From: Planctomycetaceae bacterium
GTDB taxonomy: Bacteria > Planctomycetota > UBA1135 > GCA-002686595
Length of the DNA: 64,000 nt
Direction of reading: 5' to 3'
NCBI GenBank assembly: GCA_011525785.1
Contig: WYBT01000039.1
Span: forward strand, 1 to 64,000
A program made the translations under genes and the position numbers. Below the pieces are notes generated by a model that worked only from the letters and a program-made list of their open reading frames with translations, searched no databases and was not told where the DNA came from. This document shows, piece after piece, positions 52,727 through 62,158 of the stretch (within the stretch, counting starts at the first letter, position 1; the number at the start of each line of letters is the position of its first letter).

Positions 52727-53647
52727 TCAGGCCTTCGGCGCGTGCACCTGTGGCTGCGTGTTGCGCAGGATCACGCGCAGCGAGAGCGCGGCGAGCGCGA
52801 CGCCCGCTAGCGACCAGCCGAGCGTGGGCGCATCGAGCTCGTACTTCGCGCTCTCGTCCGCGCTCGAGCCCTCCAGCGCGAAGCTGAGCTTGGCGAGCGA
52901 AGTCAGCACGATGTTGTTGACCGCGTGGCACAGCACGGAGGTCCAGGTCGAGCCGGTGCGCCACGCCACGAAGCCCAGCCAGAGTCCCAGCGGCAGGATG
53001 TGGAGCATGTGCTGCGGATCGAGGTGCATCAGCACGAAGAACAGCGACGGCAAGACGATGCCGCGCCAGCCGCCGAAGCGCGCGACGAGCCGCGGCTGCG
53101 CGTAGCCGCGGAAGAACAGCTCCTCGCACACGCCGGGCACGACGCCCACGAGGACGAGCACCACGAGTCCGCGAACTCCGCTGGGCTCCACCAGCACGCG
53201 TTCGAGAGATCGGAGTGAGTCGGAGGGCTCGGTGAAGACCAGGGCCACGAGCCACGAAGTCGACCAGGCGCAACCGAGCGTGCCGGCGACACAAGCCGCC
53301 AGCACCTTGCCGCGGGCCATCGGCGCGTCGAGCGCGAGTCGCGACTTCCAGTTGCGCCGCGAGAACGACGCCAAGCCGAGGGCCGCGGCCAGGAGCAGGA
53401 ACTGGGTCGGCAACATGAGCAAGCTGACGCCCGAGGGAGAGCTCTCCAGGGAGCTGAACCACTCGGCGAACGAAGGGCTTCCGCCCAGCAGGCTCGCGCC
53501 GTCGAGCGTCGCGGCGACAACCAGGACCAGCCGCAACACCAGCAGCGTCAGCGGCACGATGCCGACCAGCGCGACAATCGACGGCCACACGCGCGGCAAG
53601 GGAGCGCTCGTGGGCGCTGCCTCGTCGATGGACTGAACGTCGTTCAT
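52727..53647 (-). CDS. CPBP-family intramembrane glutamic protease
   Basis: A 306-residue membrane protein with about eight transmembrane segments. The motifs of the CAAX-protease/bacteriocin-processing family are complete: GVCEELFFRGY (E-E-x-x-x-R), FFVLMHLDPQH (F-x-x-x-H) and LCHAVNN (H-x-x-x-N). It should cleave or process proteins or peptides within the membrane. The ATG at 53647 has GGAGGGAGAG upstream. It is divergent from the M28 peptidase gene. Neighbouring GT-C gene on the same strand follows after 73 bp and may be cotranscribed. Confidence 0.9.
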   Translation of the reverse strand: MNDVQSIDEAAPTSAPLPRVWPSIVALVGIVPLTLLVLRLVLVVAATLDGASLLGGSPSFAEWFSSLESSPSGVSLLMLPTQFLLLAAALGLASFSRRNWKSRLALDAPMARGKVLAACVAGTLGCAWSTSWLVALVFTEPSDSLRSLERVLVEPSGVRGLVVLVLVGVVPGVCEELFFRGYAQPRLVARFGGWRGIVLPSLFFVLMHLDPQHMLHILPLGLWLGFVAWRTGSTWTSVLCHAVNNIVLTSLAKLSFALEGSSADESAKYELDAPTLGWSLAGVALAALSLRVILRNTQPQVHAPKA

Positions 53648-53918
53648 GTCTGCTCTCCCTCCATGTTCGCGGATCGACGCGCGACGTGCGCGCTCGACGA
53701 CGCCGAGGCTCGCGCCTTTGAACGCAAGGGCCGCGCTGCGGCCAATCGAACCTGTGGAAGTCCGCAGCACAACACGTGGCGCCGGCGCCAGCGCGGCGAC
53801 AGCGCCTTGCGGAATCCGCCGAACCTGTTGGACTGACCTGGCGTCAGAGCGAGTGCATCGAGCCCGCGGACGGCTTCGACCGCTCTGCGCACCCAGGAGT
53901 CCCCATCTCTCCACCCCC

Positions 53919-56573
53919 GTGCACCGGAATTCGTTTCTCGCCGCCCCCGCGGCCGCGTCGCTGTTCCTCGTCAGTTCCTTCCAGAGCGCCCCGAACGGGC
54001 CCGAGAGCGCCGCGCGAGTGCCGGTGGCGATCGTCCACGGCGGTGACGCCGCGCTGATCGAGCGCCTCAAGCGCGCCGGAGAGGTGTGGCACGACGCAGG
54101 CGAGTTCCTGGTCGGCGCGCTCTATCCGCAGGACATCGCCGCGCTGGGCGAGCGCGGAGTGCTGGCGCAGATGCTCCCGGCGATCGGGCCGGCCGACGAG
54201 CTGTTCATCGTCGACCTCTCACACGCCGACGTGCAGGCCGATGTCGACAGCGCCGGGCGCGTCGAGTTCCGCCGCGGCGAGCTCGCGCTGGTGAGCGTCG
54301 CGCACAACCTGAGCGAGTACCCCGAGAGCCTGCGCCCGGGCCGCACCTGCCACGCCGGCCACACCGCGATCGCGCGCCGCGCCATGGCGCCGCTCGCGAC
54401 GCCGACGGTGCAGGGTCTTCCGCTCGGCGGCGGAACCGCTGCGCTGCTGGGCGCGAACCCGCGCATCCAGACGCTCGTCAACCAAGTCAGCCAGCCCAAC
54501 CTGACGAGCTGGGTGCAGTCGTACTCGAGCTACACCAACCGCGATTCGCAGAACCTGGCCAACTTCAACGCCGCGAAGAACCAGCTCATCACGCAGCTTC
54601 AGGGCTACGGCTACGCGCCGGTGAGCGAGAGCTGGAGCGGCTCGCACGGGACGAACATCGTCGTCGACATCCCCGGCGCGGTGAATCCCAATCGCTTCGT
54701 CGTGGTGGGCGCGCACTTCGACACGCGCAACTACAGCGGCGGCACGAGCGCGGTCGGCCGCGGCGCCGACGACAACACCAGCGGCAGCGCTGCGGTGCTC
54801 GAGCTGGCGCGCATCCTCTCGACCGCCGGCGCGTTCGAGAACTCGATCCGCCTGGTGTGGTTCTCCGGCGAGGAGTACGGCCTGCTCGGATCCAACGCCA
54901 ACGCGAACAACATGCTGAGCCAGGGCAAGCAGGTGCTCGGCATGCTCAACATGGACATGATCGCGTACCGCGTGTCGACCGACGCGCGCGACTGCGACTT
55001 CGCGACGAACAACACCTCGGCGGCGCTGACGAGCTTCTGCCTGCAGACCTGTCCGCTGTACGTGCCCAACTGGGCCGCGACTTCGGGGACGTTGAGCGCG
55101 GGCAGCTCCGACCACGCCTCGTACAACTCGGTCGGCATTCCCGCGGCGTTCTTCTTCGAGGACCTGACGCAGTACTACCCGCAGATCCACACCAGCGCCG
55201 ACGCGTACCCGACCTCCACCAACGACTTCGTGCTGGCGAAGATGATCTGCCAGGGCGTGCTCGCCTGCGCGGCGACGCTCGCCGACCCGGTCGATCTCGC
55301 GCTCGTGCACACCGAGCTGGCCGACACGACCAACGCGAGCGGGCCGTACGTGGTCGATGCGAACGTCACCAGCCTGTACAGCTCGACGGTGACGGGCGCG
55401 ACGCTGCGCTACCGAGTTCGGGGCGCGTCGACGTGGACCAGCGCAGCGATGAGCAACGTGAGCGGCTCGACCTGGCGCGCTTCGATCCCCGCGCTCGGCA
55501 CGCCGGTGACGATCGAGTACTACATCGAAGCCGTCGACGACCAGGGCGCGAGTGAAGTGGCCCCCAAGGGCGCAGATGTCGGCGCGCAGCCCTACGACTT
55601 CTTCGTCGGCGTGCGCACGGTGATCTACTCGACCGGCTTCGAAGAGACGACCGACAACGGCTGGACGCACGCGCAAGTCGCGACGCAGGACGACTGGCAG
55701 CGCGGCACGCTGTTCGGCAAGGCCGGCGACCCGAGCGCAGCCTTCGCGGGCACGCGCGCGTGGGGCAATGACCTCGGCCCCACCGGTTGGAACGGCTTCT
55801 ACACCAACAACGTGAACAACTGGCTGCGCTCGCCGAGCATCAACTGCTCGGGTTCGAGCTCGGTGACCCTCGAATTCCGCCGCTGGCTCACGGTCGAGTC
55901 AGGCCAGTTCGACCAGGCGCGCATCCGCGTCAACGGCCAACTGGTGTGGTCGAACCCGACCAACGCGGACCTGATCGACACGAGCTGGGTCCCGGTGAGC
56001 CTCGACATCAGCGCCATCGCCGCCAACAACCCCTCTGTGCAAGTCGAGTTCAGCCTGCAGAGCGACGGCGGCGTGACGTTCGGCGGCTGGAACATCGACG
56101 CCTTCGCGCTGGTGAAGCTGGAGCCCGGCACGGTCGTGTGCCCGAGCGCCGCGAGCTACTGCACGGCCAAGCTCAACAGCCAGGGTTGCGCGCCGCAGAT
56201 CGCGTCGATCGGACAAGCCAGCGCCACGAGCGCGTCTCCGTTCACGATCAGCGCGAGCGGCGTGATCAACCAGAAGGCCGGACTGCTGTTCTACGGCTAC
56301 TCCGCCGGCTCGGGAGCGTTCCAGGGCGGAATCAAGTGCGTGGGCGGATCCGTGCGGCGCACCGCGCTGCAGCAGAGCGGCGGCACGCTCGGACCCGACG
56401 ATTGCTCGGGCGCGTTCACGCTCGACTTCAACGCCCGCATCCAGAGCGGCGTCGACTCGGCGCTGACCGTCGGCGCCGACGTGTTCGCGCAGTGGTGGTA
56501 CCGCGACGGCGCCGACACGACCGGCTTCGGCACGGGCCTCTCGAACGGCCTGTCGTTCCGCGTTTGCCCCTGA
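53919..56573 (+). CDS. Exported M28-family metallopeptidase with C-terminal module
   Basis: The protein has 884 residues and starts with GTG at 53919 in front of a signal peptide (FLAAPAAASLFLVSSFQ). All five zinc-site residues of family M28 are present: VGAHFDTRN, GADDNTSGSA, FSGEEYGLLGS, LNMDMIAY and SSDHASYNS. A propeptide-like region precedes the catalytic domain (about 230-450). Two beta-sandwich domains follow, the second beginning IYSTGFEETTDNGW. The last 130 residues are the second variant of the shared module (SYCTAKLNSQGCAPQI, KCVGGSVRR, DCSGAFTLDFNA, WWYRD, ending VCP), like that of the S8 protease. The ribosome-binding site is unclear, so the exact start is uncertain. Confidence 0.9.
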   Translation: MHRNSFLAAPAAASLFLVSSFQSAPNGPESAARVPVAIVHGGDAALIERLKRAGEVWHDAGEFLVGALYPQDIAALGERGVLAQMLPAIGPADELFIVDLSHADVQADVDSAGRVEFRRGELALVSVAHNLSEYPESLRPGRTCHAGHTAIARRAMAPLATPTVQGLPLGGGTAALLGANPRIQTLVNQVSQPNLTSWVQSYSSYTNRDSQNLANFNAAKNQLITQLQGYGYAPVSESWSGSHGTNIVVDIPGAVNPNRFVVVGAHFDTRNYSGGTSAVGRGADDNTSGSAAVLELARILSTAGAFENSIRLVWFSGEEYGLLGSNANANNMLSQGKQVLGMLNMDMIAYRVSTDARDCDFATNNTSAALTSFCLQTCPLYVPNWAATSGTLSAGSSDHASYNSVGIPAAFFFEDLTQYYPQIHTSADAYPTSTNDFVLAKMICQGVLACAATLADPVDLALVHTELADTTNASGPYVVDANVTSLYSSTVTGATLRYRVRGASTWTSAAMSNVSGSTWRASIPALGTPVTIEYYIEAVDDQGASEVAPKGADVGAQPYDFFVGVRTVIYSTGFEETTDNGWTHAQVATQDDWQRGTLFGKAGDPSAAFAGTRAWGNDLGPTGWNGFYTNNVNNWLRSPSINCSGSSSVTLEFRRWLTVESGQFDQARIRVNGQLVWSNPTNADLIDTSWVPVSLDISAIAANNPSVQVEFSLQSDGGVTFGGWNIDAFALVKLEPGTVVCPSAASYCTAKLNSQGCAPQIASIGQASATSASPFTISASGVINQKAGLLFYGYSAGSGAFQGGIKCVGGSVRRTALQQSGGTLGPDDCSGAFTLDFNARIQSGVDSALTVGADVFAQWWYRDGADTTGFGTGLSNGLSFRVCP

Positions 56574-56667
56574 TTCGAGTGCGGCGCGCGATCTCGTTCT
56601 TGGTGATTGCAAGCGCCTCCCAGCGAGGCTGATATCTGGCGCTCGCGGCGCACTCGCCGCGGGCGCC

Positions 56668-59520
56668 ATGCACGCACTTCAACCGTACGACTTCGCAGCC
56701 AAGTGGTCTGGCTCGACGCGCCCCGAACGCGCCGCCGCGCAGGAGCATTTCACCGACCTGTGCCGCATGTTGGGCGTACAGACGCCCAATGAAGCGGATC
56801 CCACAGGCGAGTGGTACGCGTTCGAGAAGGGCGCCGAGAAGACCATCGGCGGCGACGGCTTCGCCGACGTTTGGAAGCGCAACCACTTCGCTTGGGAGTA
56901 CAAGGGCAAGCGCAAGGACCTGACCGCGGCTTACCAGCAGCTGCTCCAGTATCGAGAGGGACTGGAGAATCCGCCGTTGCTGGTGGTGTGCGACCTCGAG
57001 CGCTTCGAAGTCCACACGAACTTCACCGGCACCGCCAAGCAGGTCCATCGCTTCTCGCTGAGCGACCTTCAGAACGACGCGAACGAGTTCTTGCGCGTCT
57101 TCCGCGCGGTGTTCTCGACGCCAGAAGAGCTCCGCCCCAGCGCCACGCGCGTCGAGCTCACCGAGCGGGCCGCCGAGCGCTTCGCCCAGCTCGCGATGAA
57201 GTTGCGCGAGCCCGGTCACGAGGCCCAGTCGGTCGCCCACTTCCTCAACAAGCTGATCTTCTGCCTGTTCGCCGAGGACGCTGGCCTGCTGCCCGACGGG
57301 CTGATCGGAAAGATCTCCCGCGCGACGCGCCTCAAACCCAAGGCCTTCGCGAGCAGCCTGGCCGAGCTCTTCACCCGCATGTCGCACGAAGGCGGCATGT
57401 TCGGCCCAGAGTACATCCAGTGGTTCAACGGCGGGCTGTTCGACGGCCCGGAGGTGATTCCGCTCTCCACCGCGGAGATCGATCTGATCCAGTCAGTCGC
57501 ACACCTCGACTGGTCACAGATCGAGCCCGCGATCTTCGGCACGCTCTACGAACGCGGACTGTCCGACGCCAAGCGCACGCAACTCGGGGCTCACTACACG
57601 GACCGTGAGTCAATCATGCGCCTCGTCGAGCCCGTGCTCATCGCGCCACTGCGCGCGGAGTTCGAGACGGTGAAGGCGCGCATCGACGAAGTGCTGGCGA
57701 GCGGCAAGAAGGTCACGGTGCGCACGCCGCCCGAGCGCAACCCCGAGAAGCTGCTCCAGGCCTTCCTCGATCGCGTGGAGGCGACCACGGTTCTCGATCC
57801 GGCCTGCGGATCGGGGAACTTCCTCTACGTCGCGCTCCAGTGCCTCAAGGACTTCGAGCGCGAGGTCATAGACTGGGGCGAACTGCACGCCCGCATCCCG
57901 CGCAGCTTCCCGCGCGTGGGCCCGCACCAGGTGTTCGGCCTGGAAACCAACGAGTACGCCGCCGAGATCGCGCGTGTGACCGTCTGGATCGGCGAGATCC
58001 AGTGGATGATCTCCAACGGCTACGCCTACCGCACGGACCCGGTGCTGCAGCAGCTCGACAACATCCGCTGCTGCGATTCGCTGCTGGATCGTTCCGCGTT
58101 GGGCGCCGTGCACGAGCGCGATTGGCCCGCCGCGGACGTGATCGTCGGCAATCCCCCGTTCCTGGGCGGGAAGCTACTGCGCACAGCCCTGGGCGACGAG
58201 TACGTCGACGCGCTGTTCGAAGTCTTCGCCGGCCGCGTACCCGCCGAGGCGGATCTCGTGACGTATTGGTTCGAGAAGGCGCGCGCCATGGTCGAGCGCG
58301 GCCGCACGCGGCGAGTCGGGCTGCTGGCGACGCAGGGCATTCGCGGCGGCGCCAATCGGGAAGTGCTCGAACGCATCAAGCAAACGGGCGACATCTTCCT
58401 CGCCTGGTCGGATCAGCCCTGGGTGCTCGACGGCGCCGCTGTGCACGTGTCGTTCGTGGGCTTCGACGACGGCTCGCAGCGCGAGCGCACGCTCGACGGG
58501 CGCAAGGTCGCGCAGATCCACAGCAACCTGTCGAGCGGCGCGAACCTGACCGAGGCTCGTCGGCTCCAGGAGAACTTGGGTCTGGCGTTCATGGGCGACA
58601 CGAAGGGAGGCGCGTTCGTCGTGGATGGCGACGTTGCGCGAGGTTGGATGTCGCTCCACAACCCGCACGGGCGCAGCAACCGCGAAGTGCTCAAGCCTTG
58701 GATCAACGGGTTGGACGTAACGCGGCGCTCGCGCGACAAGTGGATCGTCGACTTCGGAGTGGATCTGTCCGAGCGCGACGCAGCGCTGTTCGAGGCCCCT
58801 TTCGAGCACATCAAGCGCGAAGTGTTCCCGACGCGCTCGAAGAACAAGCGCGAAGCCTATGCGCGTCGCTGGTGGCTGCACGTGGAGCCGCGGCCGCGGA
58901 TGCGGCGCGCATTGAAGCCGCTCGAGCGCTTCTTGGTCACCCCCACGGTCGCCAAGCACCGCGTGTTCGTGTGGGTTGGTGGCAACGTACTCCCGGACCA
59001 CCAGCTGATCGCCTTCGCACGGGACGATGACTACACCTTCGGCGTGCTGCACTCGCGCGTGCATCGCCTGTGGGCGCTGCGCATGGGCACCCAAGTGCGC
59101 GACGCAGCGAGCGGCTTCCGTTACACCCCCACCACCACCTTCGAGACCTTCCCGTTCCCGCGCCCGAGCGACGCGCAGCGCGAAGCGATCGCCGCAGCAG
59201 CCCGCGAACTCCACGAGCGGCGGCACGCGGCGCTCAATCCGCCCGCAGCGGGCGCTGCGGAACTGAGCAAGTGCACGCTGACCCGGCTCTACAACCGCAC
59301 GCCGAGCTGGCTCGAGCAGTTGCACGCTCGACTCGACGATGCGGTGTTCGCGGCGTACGGCTGGAGCCGCGATTGGGGCGACGAGGCGCTGCTCGATGCG
59401 CTCCTGGCGCTCAATCTGGAGCGCGAGCCCGTGTCGGAGGACGCCGTCCGCGAGGAAGAGGCCGAGTACGATTTCGAAGGCGAAGCGGACGATGACTCGG
59501 CGACGGATGAAACGGCGTAG
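56668..59520 (+). CDS. MmeI-like (type IIL) restriction-modification enzyme
   Basis: A 950-residue single-chain nuclease-methyltransferase. The N-terminal nuclease has the MmeI pattern D-x9-E-x-K: GFADVWKRNHFAWEYKG with Asp 67, Glu 77 and Lys 79. A helical spacer domain follows (about 150-330). The gamma-class N6-adenine methyltransferase domain has motif I LDPACGSGNFLY (about 376) and motif IV VIVGNPPFLGG (about 494). The target-recognition region is about 620-830, and the tail is acidic (EEEAEYDFEGEADDD). All catalytic parts look intact, so both cutting and protective methylation are likely. The gene stands alone, as is usual for this type, 94 bp after the M28 peptidase. Confidence 0.92.
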   Translation: MHALQPYDFAAKWSGSTRPERAAAQEHFTDLCRMLGVQTPNEADPTGEWYAFEKGAEKTIGGDGFADVWKRNHFAWEYKGKRKDLTAAYQQLLQYREGLENPPLLVVCDLERFEVHTNFTGTAKQVHRFSLSDLQNDANEFLRVFRAVFSTPEELRPSATRVELTERAAERFAQLAMKLREPGHEAQSVAHFLNKLIFCLFAEDAGLLPDGLIGKISRATRLKPKAFASSLAELFTRMSHEGGMFGPEYIQWFNGGLFDGPEVIPLSTAEIDLIQSVAHLDWSQIEPAIFGTLYERGLSDAKRTQLGAHYTDRESIMRLVEPVLIAPLRAEFETVKARIDEVLASGKKVTVRTPPERNPEKLLQAFLDRVEATTVLDPACGSGNFLYVALQCLKDFEREVIDWGELHARIPRSFPRVGPHQVFGLETNEYAAEIARVTVWIGEIQWMISNGYAYRTDPVLQQLDNIRCCDSLLDRSALGAVHERDWPAADVIVGNPPFLGGKLLRTALGDEYVDALFEVFAGRVPAEADLVTYWFEKARAMVERGRTRRVGLLATQGIRGGANREVLERIKQTGDIFLAWSDQPWVLDGAAVHVSFVGFDDGSQRERTLDGRKVAQIHSNLSSGANLTEARRLQENLGLAFMGDTKGGAFVVDGDVARGWMSLHNPHGRSNREVLKPWINGLDVTRRSRDKWIVDFGVDLSERDAALFEAPFEHIKREVFPTRSKNKREAYARRWWLHVEPRPRMRRALKPLERFLVTPTVAKHRVFVWVGGNVLPDHQLIAFARDDDYTFGVLHSRVHRLWALRMGTQVRDAASGFRYTPTTTFETFPFPRPSDAQREAIAAAARELHERRHAALNPPAAGAAELSKCTLTRLYNRTPSWLEQLHARLDDAVFAAYGWSRDWGDEALLDALLALNLEREPVSEDAVREEEAEYDFEGEADDDSATDETA

Positions 59521-59550
59521 TTCGAGCTGCACCCGGCCCGGCGAGGGCCC

Positions 59551-60810
59551 ATGTCGAGTGCTGGGGACGTGACGGCGCACCGAGCGCCGCCCGAGTGCCG
59601 CCGCGATCCGCTCGAGCTGTTGGCCCTGGTGCTAGCGCTGGTCGCGACCTTCGCCAGCGGACTGCGCGCGCTGCGCATCGTCGCCATCGATCCCACCAGC
59701 GACGAAGGGCTGTACCGCGCGTACATGAAGCACCTCGACAGCCACGGGCTGGCGAGCTTTCCCGAGCTGTTCACCGAAGCGGTCAAGATCGCCAGCGGCG
59801 ACTCGCACGAGACGCCCTACCGCGTGGGGCACATCGCGCTGACCTGGCTCACGGCGAAGTTGTTCGGACCGACGTTCGAGGCGCTCACGTACCTGTCGTT
59901 CGCCTGTCAGGTGGCGTTCGTGCTGTGCGTGTGGCGACTGGGGCGCGCGCTGTGGGGCGGCCGCGTCGCGGCGTTCACGGCGCTCGCGCTGGCCTGTTCG
60001 CCGCTGCTCCTGCGCCTGGCGCCGCAGCCGCTGACCGACACGCCGGCCCTGCTCGGCGCCGGCTTGGCGCTGCTGACCTTCCTGGAGTTGCTCGCGCGTC
60101 CGCGGCGCGGCGCACTGCTCGCGTTCGTCGGCGCTTTCACCTTCGCGCTGAGCGTGAAGGAGCTCGCTGGCCTGCTCGTCGCGCCGTTCCTCGCGCTGTG
60201 GGTGCTCCAGCGAGCGCGCGGACTCACGCACTTGCGCGCGAGCGACCTCGCCGCCGCGCTCGTCGCGCCGGGCGTGCTGTGCCTGGGGCTGTGGATGCTC
60301 GCCGCCTGGGACACCAGCGCCGCGCTGCGCTACCTGTGGACCGGGCTGCGCTCGACGGAGGCCAACGACTACATGCGCACGCATGCGAGCGGGCCCTGGT
60401 ACCGCTACCTGGTGGAGCTGCTGTTGCTCTCGCCGGCGCCGACGCTGCTCGCGGCTGCGGCCGCCGGCTGGACCGTGATCGCGCAGCGCAGCGAGCGAGA
60501 TGACAGCTCGAACGCGCTGCTGGCGCTGATCGTGTTCGGCGCCGTGCTGCTCGCCGTCGCCGCGCCACTGCCCAAGAACATCCGCTTCTTCGCGATCCTC
60601 GAGCTGCCCCTGCGCGCGCTCGAAGTGGCCGCGCTGAGCCGCATCGCTCGACTCGCGCTCGCTCGAAGCGATGCGGCGCAGGCCGTCGGCGTGTTGATCG
60701 GGCTGTGTGCGCTGTGCGCGCTCGATCTGTACGCGGCCAACGTCACCTTCGTGCATCTGCACGACACGGTGATCGCCCACATGCTCGCGATGCGGGGACT
60801 GACGCCCTGA
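59551..60810 (+). CDS. GT39/ArnT-like GT-C membrane glycosyltransferase
   Basis: A 419-residue membrane protein with about ten to eleven transmembrane segments. The first large loop carries an aspartate/glutamate pair, AIDPTSDEGLYRAYM, at the position of the catalytic residues in the PMT/ArnT group, and LLRLAPQPLTDTP follows in the expected place. The ATG at 59551 has GAGG just upstream and lies 30 bp after the restriction enzyme gene, so read-through is possible. It should transfer a sugar from a polyprenyl-phosphate donor to an extracytoplasmic acceptor. Confidence 0.87.
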   Translation: MSSAGDVTAHRAPPECRRDPLELLALVLALVATFASGLRALRIVAIDPTSDEGLYRAYMKHLDSHGLASFPELFTEAVKIASGDSHETPYRVGHIALTWLTAKLFGPTFEALTYLSFACQVAFVLCVWRLGRALWGGRVAAFTALALACSPLLLRLAPQPLTDTPALLGAGLALLTFLELLARPRRGALLAFVGAFTFALSVKELAGLLVAPFLALWVLQRARGLTHLRASDLAAALVAPGVLCLGLWMLAAWDTSAALRYLWTGLRSTEANDYMRTHASGPWYRYLVELLLLSPAPTLLAAAAAGWTVIAQRSERDDSSNALLALIVFGAVLLAVAAPLPKNIRFFAILELPLRALEVAALSRIARLALARSDAAQAVGVLIGLCALCALDLYAANVTFVHLHDTVIAHMLAMRGLTP

Positions 60811-60826
60811 GCTAGCTTTGAGAAGC

Positions 60827-61282
60827 GTGAGCGAGAGCGCGAAGTCGAGCGGGCCGCTGGTCCCGCGCTGGATGCTGGCGGCCGTCGCGGCCGTGGCGCT
60901 GGGCGAGTTGGCGCTGGTGGCGCTGCAGCGCGAGCGCTGGGCCGTCGACGAGCTGCCGACGCCGCGCACGAACGAACGGCGCACGCGGCGCGAGTTCGAG
61001 GTCCCGCCCGGCGCGAGCGCCGAGGAAGAGCTCGAGATCCTGCGCAGCGAGCTCGCCGCCATCGAACGGCGCGAACGCCAGCGCGACGACGTCGAACGCG
61101 GCTTCGCGCGGCTCGAGGCGCAGCTGAACGCCGGCAGCCACCCAGGTCAGGATCGCAGCCTGCTCGAGCAGCGCCGGAAGAAGCACGCCGAGACGATCGA
61201 GCGCGACGGCGTGCGGCGCCCGCAGCTCCAAGCGCGCATCGCCGAGCTCGAGGGGCGCGACGCGACGCCGAGTCAGCCCTGA
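60827..61282 (+). CDS. Small membrane-anchored coiled-coil protein
   Basis: A 151-residue protein that starts with GTG at 60827, preceded by GAGAA; a TTG at 60818 is an alternative. One transmembrane helix at about 16-34 (WMLAAVAAVALGELALVAL) is followed by an arginine/glutamate-rich coiled coil (about 70-140, containing AEEELEILRSELAAIERRER). It lies 16 bp after the glycosyltransferase and is probably cotranscribed. I recognise no named family; it may be a scaffold or regulator. Confidence 0.72.
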   Translation: MSESAKSSGPLVPRWMLAAVAAVALGELALVALQRERWAVDELPTPRTNERRTRREFEVPPGASAEEELEILRSELAAIERRERQRDDVERGFARLEAQLNAGSHPGQDRSLLEQRRKKHAETIERDGVRRPQLQARIAELEGRDATPSQP

Positions 61283-61301
61283 ACGCCCGCGCGGCGCCGC
61301 G

Positions 61302-61874
61302 CTACATGTCCTGCAGGCGCTGGATCAGCCACTCGCGCTCCAGCTCGAAGGCGCGCAGCAGCGGGGGCGGCAGGAGTTCCATGGTCTTGTCTTCGAACGG
61401 GCCTTCGTTCTGCCAGTCGAGGATGGCCTGGGTCGAGACCAGCGCCTCCTGAATGCGGGCCTTGTTGAAGCTGCCGTACTTGACGAACAGGCTGTCGTCG
61501 TCGACCGGCCAGGCGGGCTCGGGCAGGCTGGAGTCGAGCTCGCCCTTGTCGCCCAGCCCGGATTCGGCGTGCAGCTTGATCAGTTCGCGGACGGTGTCGC
61601 GCTCGTAGAGCGTGACCGGCCGGCGGGTCAGGGGCGCATCCGTCCGGCCTTCGGCGTCGGCCTGGGCGGGCACGGAGGCCGCCGCCCCCGCCGCGGGGCT
61701 CGGCGCGCTCGCCTGCTCGGGGCCGGATTGCCCCGGGGCGGGCGCTTTGGCGTCGGCGGGGAGCGAGGGAGAGGCCTCAGAAGGCGCAGGCGCGGGCCCC
61801 CGGGCGCTGCGGTAGGCGAAAACTCCGACGGCGATCGCCGCCCCGAACAAAACCAGAATGGCAGGGCGATTCAT
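61302..61874 (-). CDS. Single-pass membrane-anchored hypothetical protein
   Basis: A 190-residue protein with an N-terminal anchor (PAILVLFGAAIAVGVFAYRSA), then an Ala/Pro/Ser-rich low-complexity linker (about 25-80), and a soluble C-terminal region starting TLYERDTVRELIKLH with conserved-looking acidic and tryptophan residues (ILDWQNEGPFEDK). The ATG at 61874 fits the anchor position. It is convergent with the small coiled-coil gene, separated by 19 bp. No family recognised. Confidence 0.75.
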   Translation of the reverse strand: MNRPAILVLFGAAIAVGVFAYRSARGPAPAPSEASPSLPADAKAPAPGQSGPEQASAPSPAAGAAASVPAQADAEGRTDAPLTRRPVTLYERDTVRELIKLHAESGLGDKGELDSSLPEPAWPVDDDSLFVKYGSFNKARIQEALVSTQAILDWQNEGPFEDKTMELLPPPLLRAFELEREWLIQRLQDM

Positions 61875-62158
61875 GGGTGACGGGCAAGCGTAGCACGCGC
61901 CCGCGGCGCAGGCGGCCGAGCTCGAATCGGACGCCCGCTCGCGCTCGTTCGGAGCGCGCGGAGGAGCTGCAATCGCGCTCCTTCGCGGGGCCGCTCGCGC
62001 GACAGGTGGCCACCGAGCCTCCTTGCGCAATTGCGAAAGTGGGTATCCACTTACTGAGTCGTGAACCACCGTGTGCGATGTCCGCGCACGGCTCCAAAGG
62101 CGCGTCCCCACATTCCCAATTCAAGGACGCGGCCTACCCCTCTCAGGAGTTCTCATCC

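Noticed and set aside
53646..53918. N-terminal extension of the M28 peptidase
   Set aside because: It lies opposite the CPBP gene start and its promoter region, and the signal peptide begins only at about 53919.
61289..61302. Short palindrome between two convergent genes as a terminator
   Set aside because: Only 14 bp of G and C with no loop and no T-run; expected by chance at this base composition.
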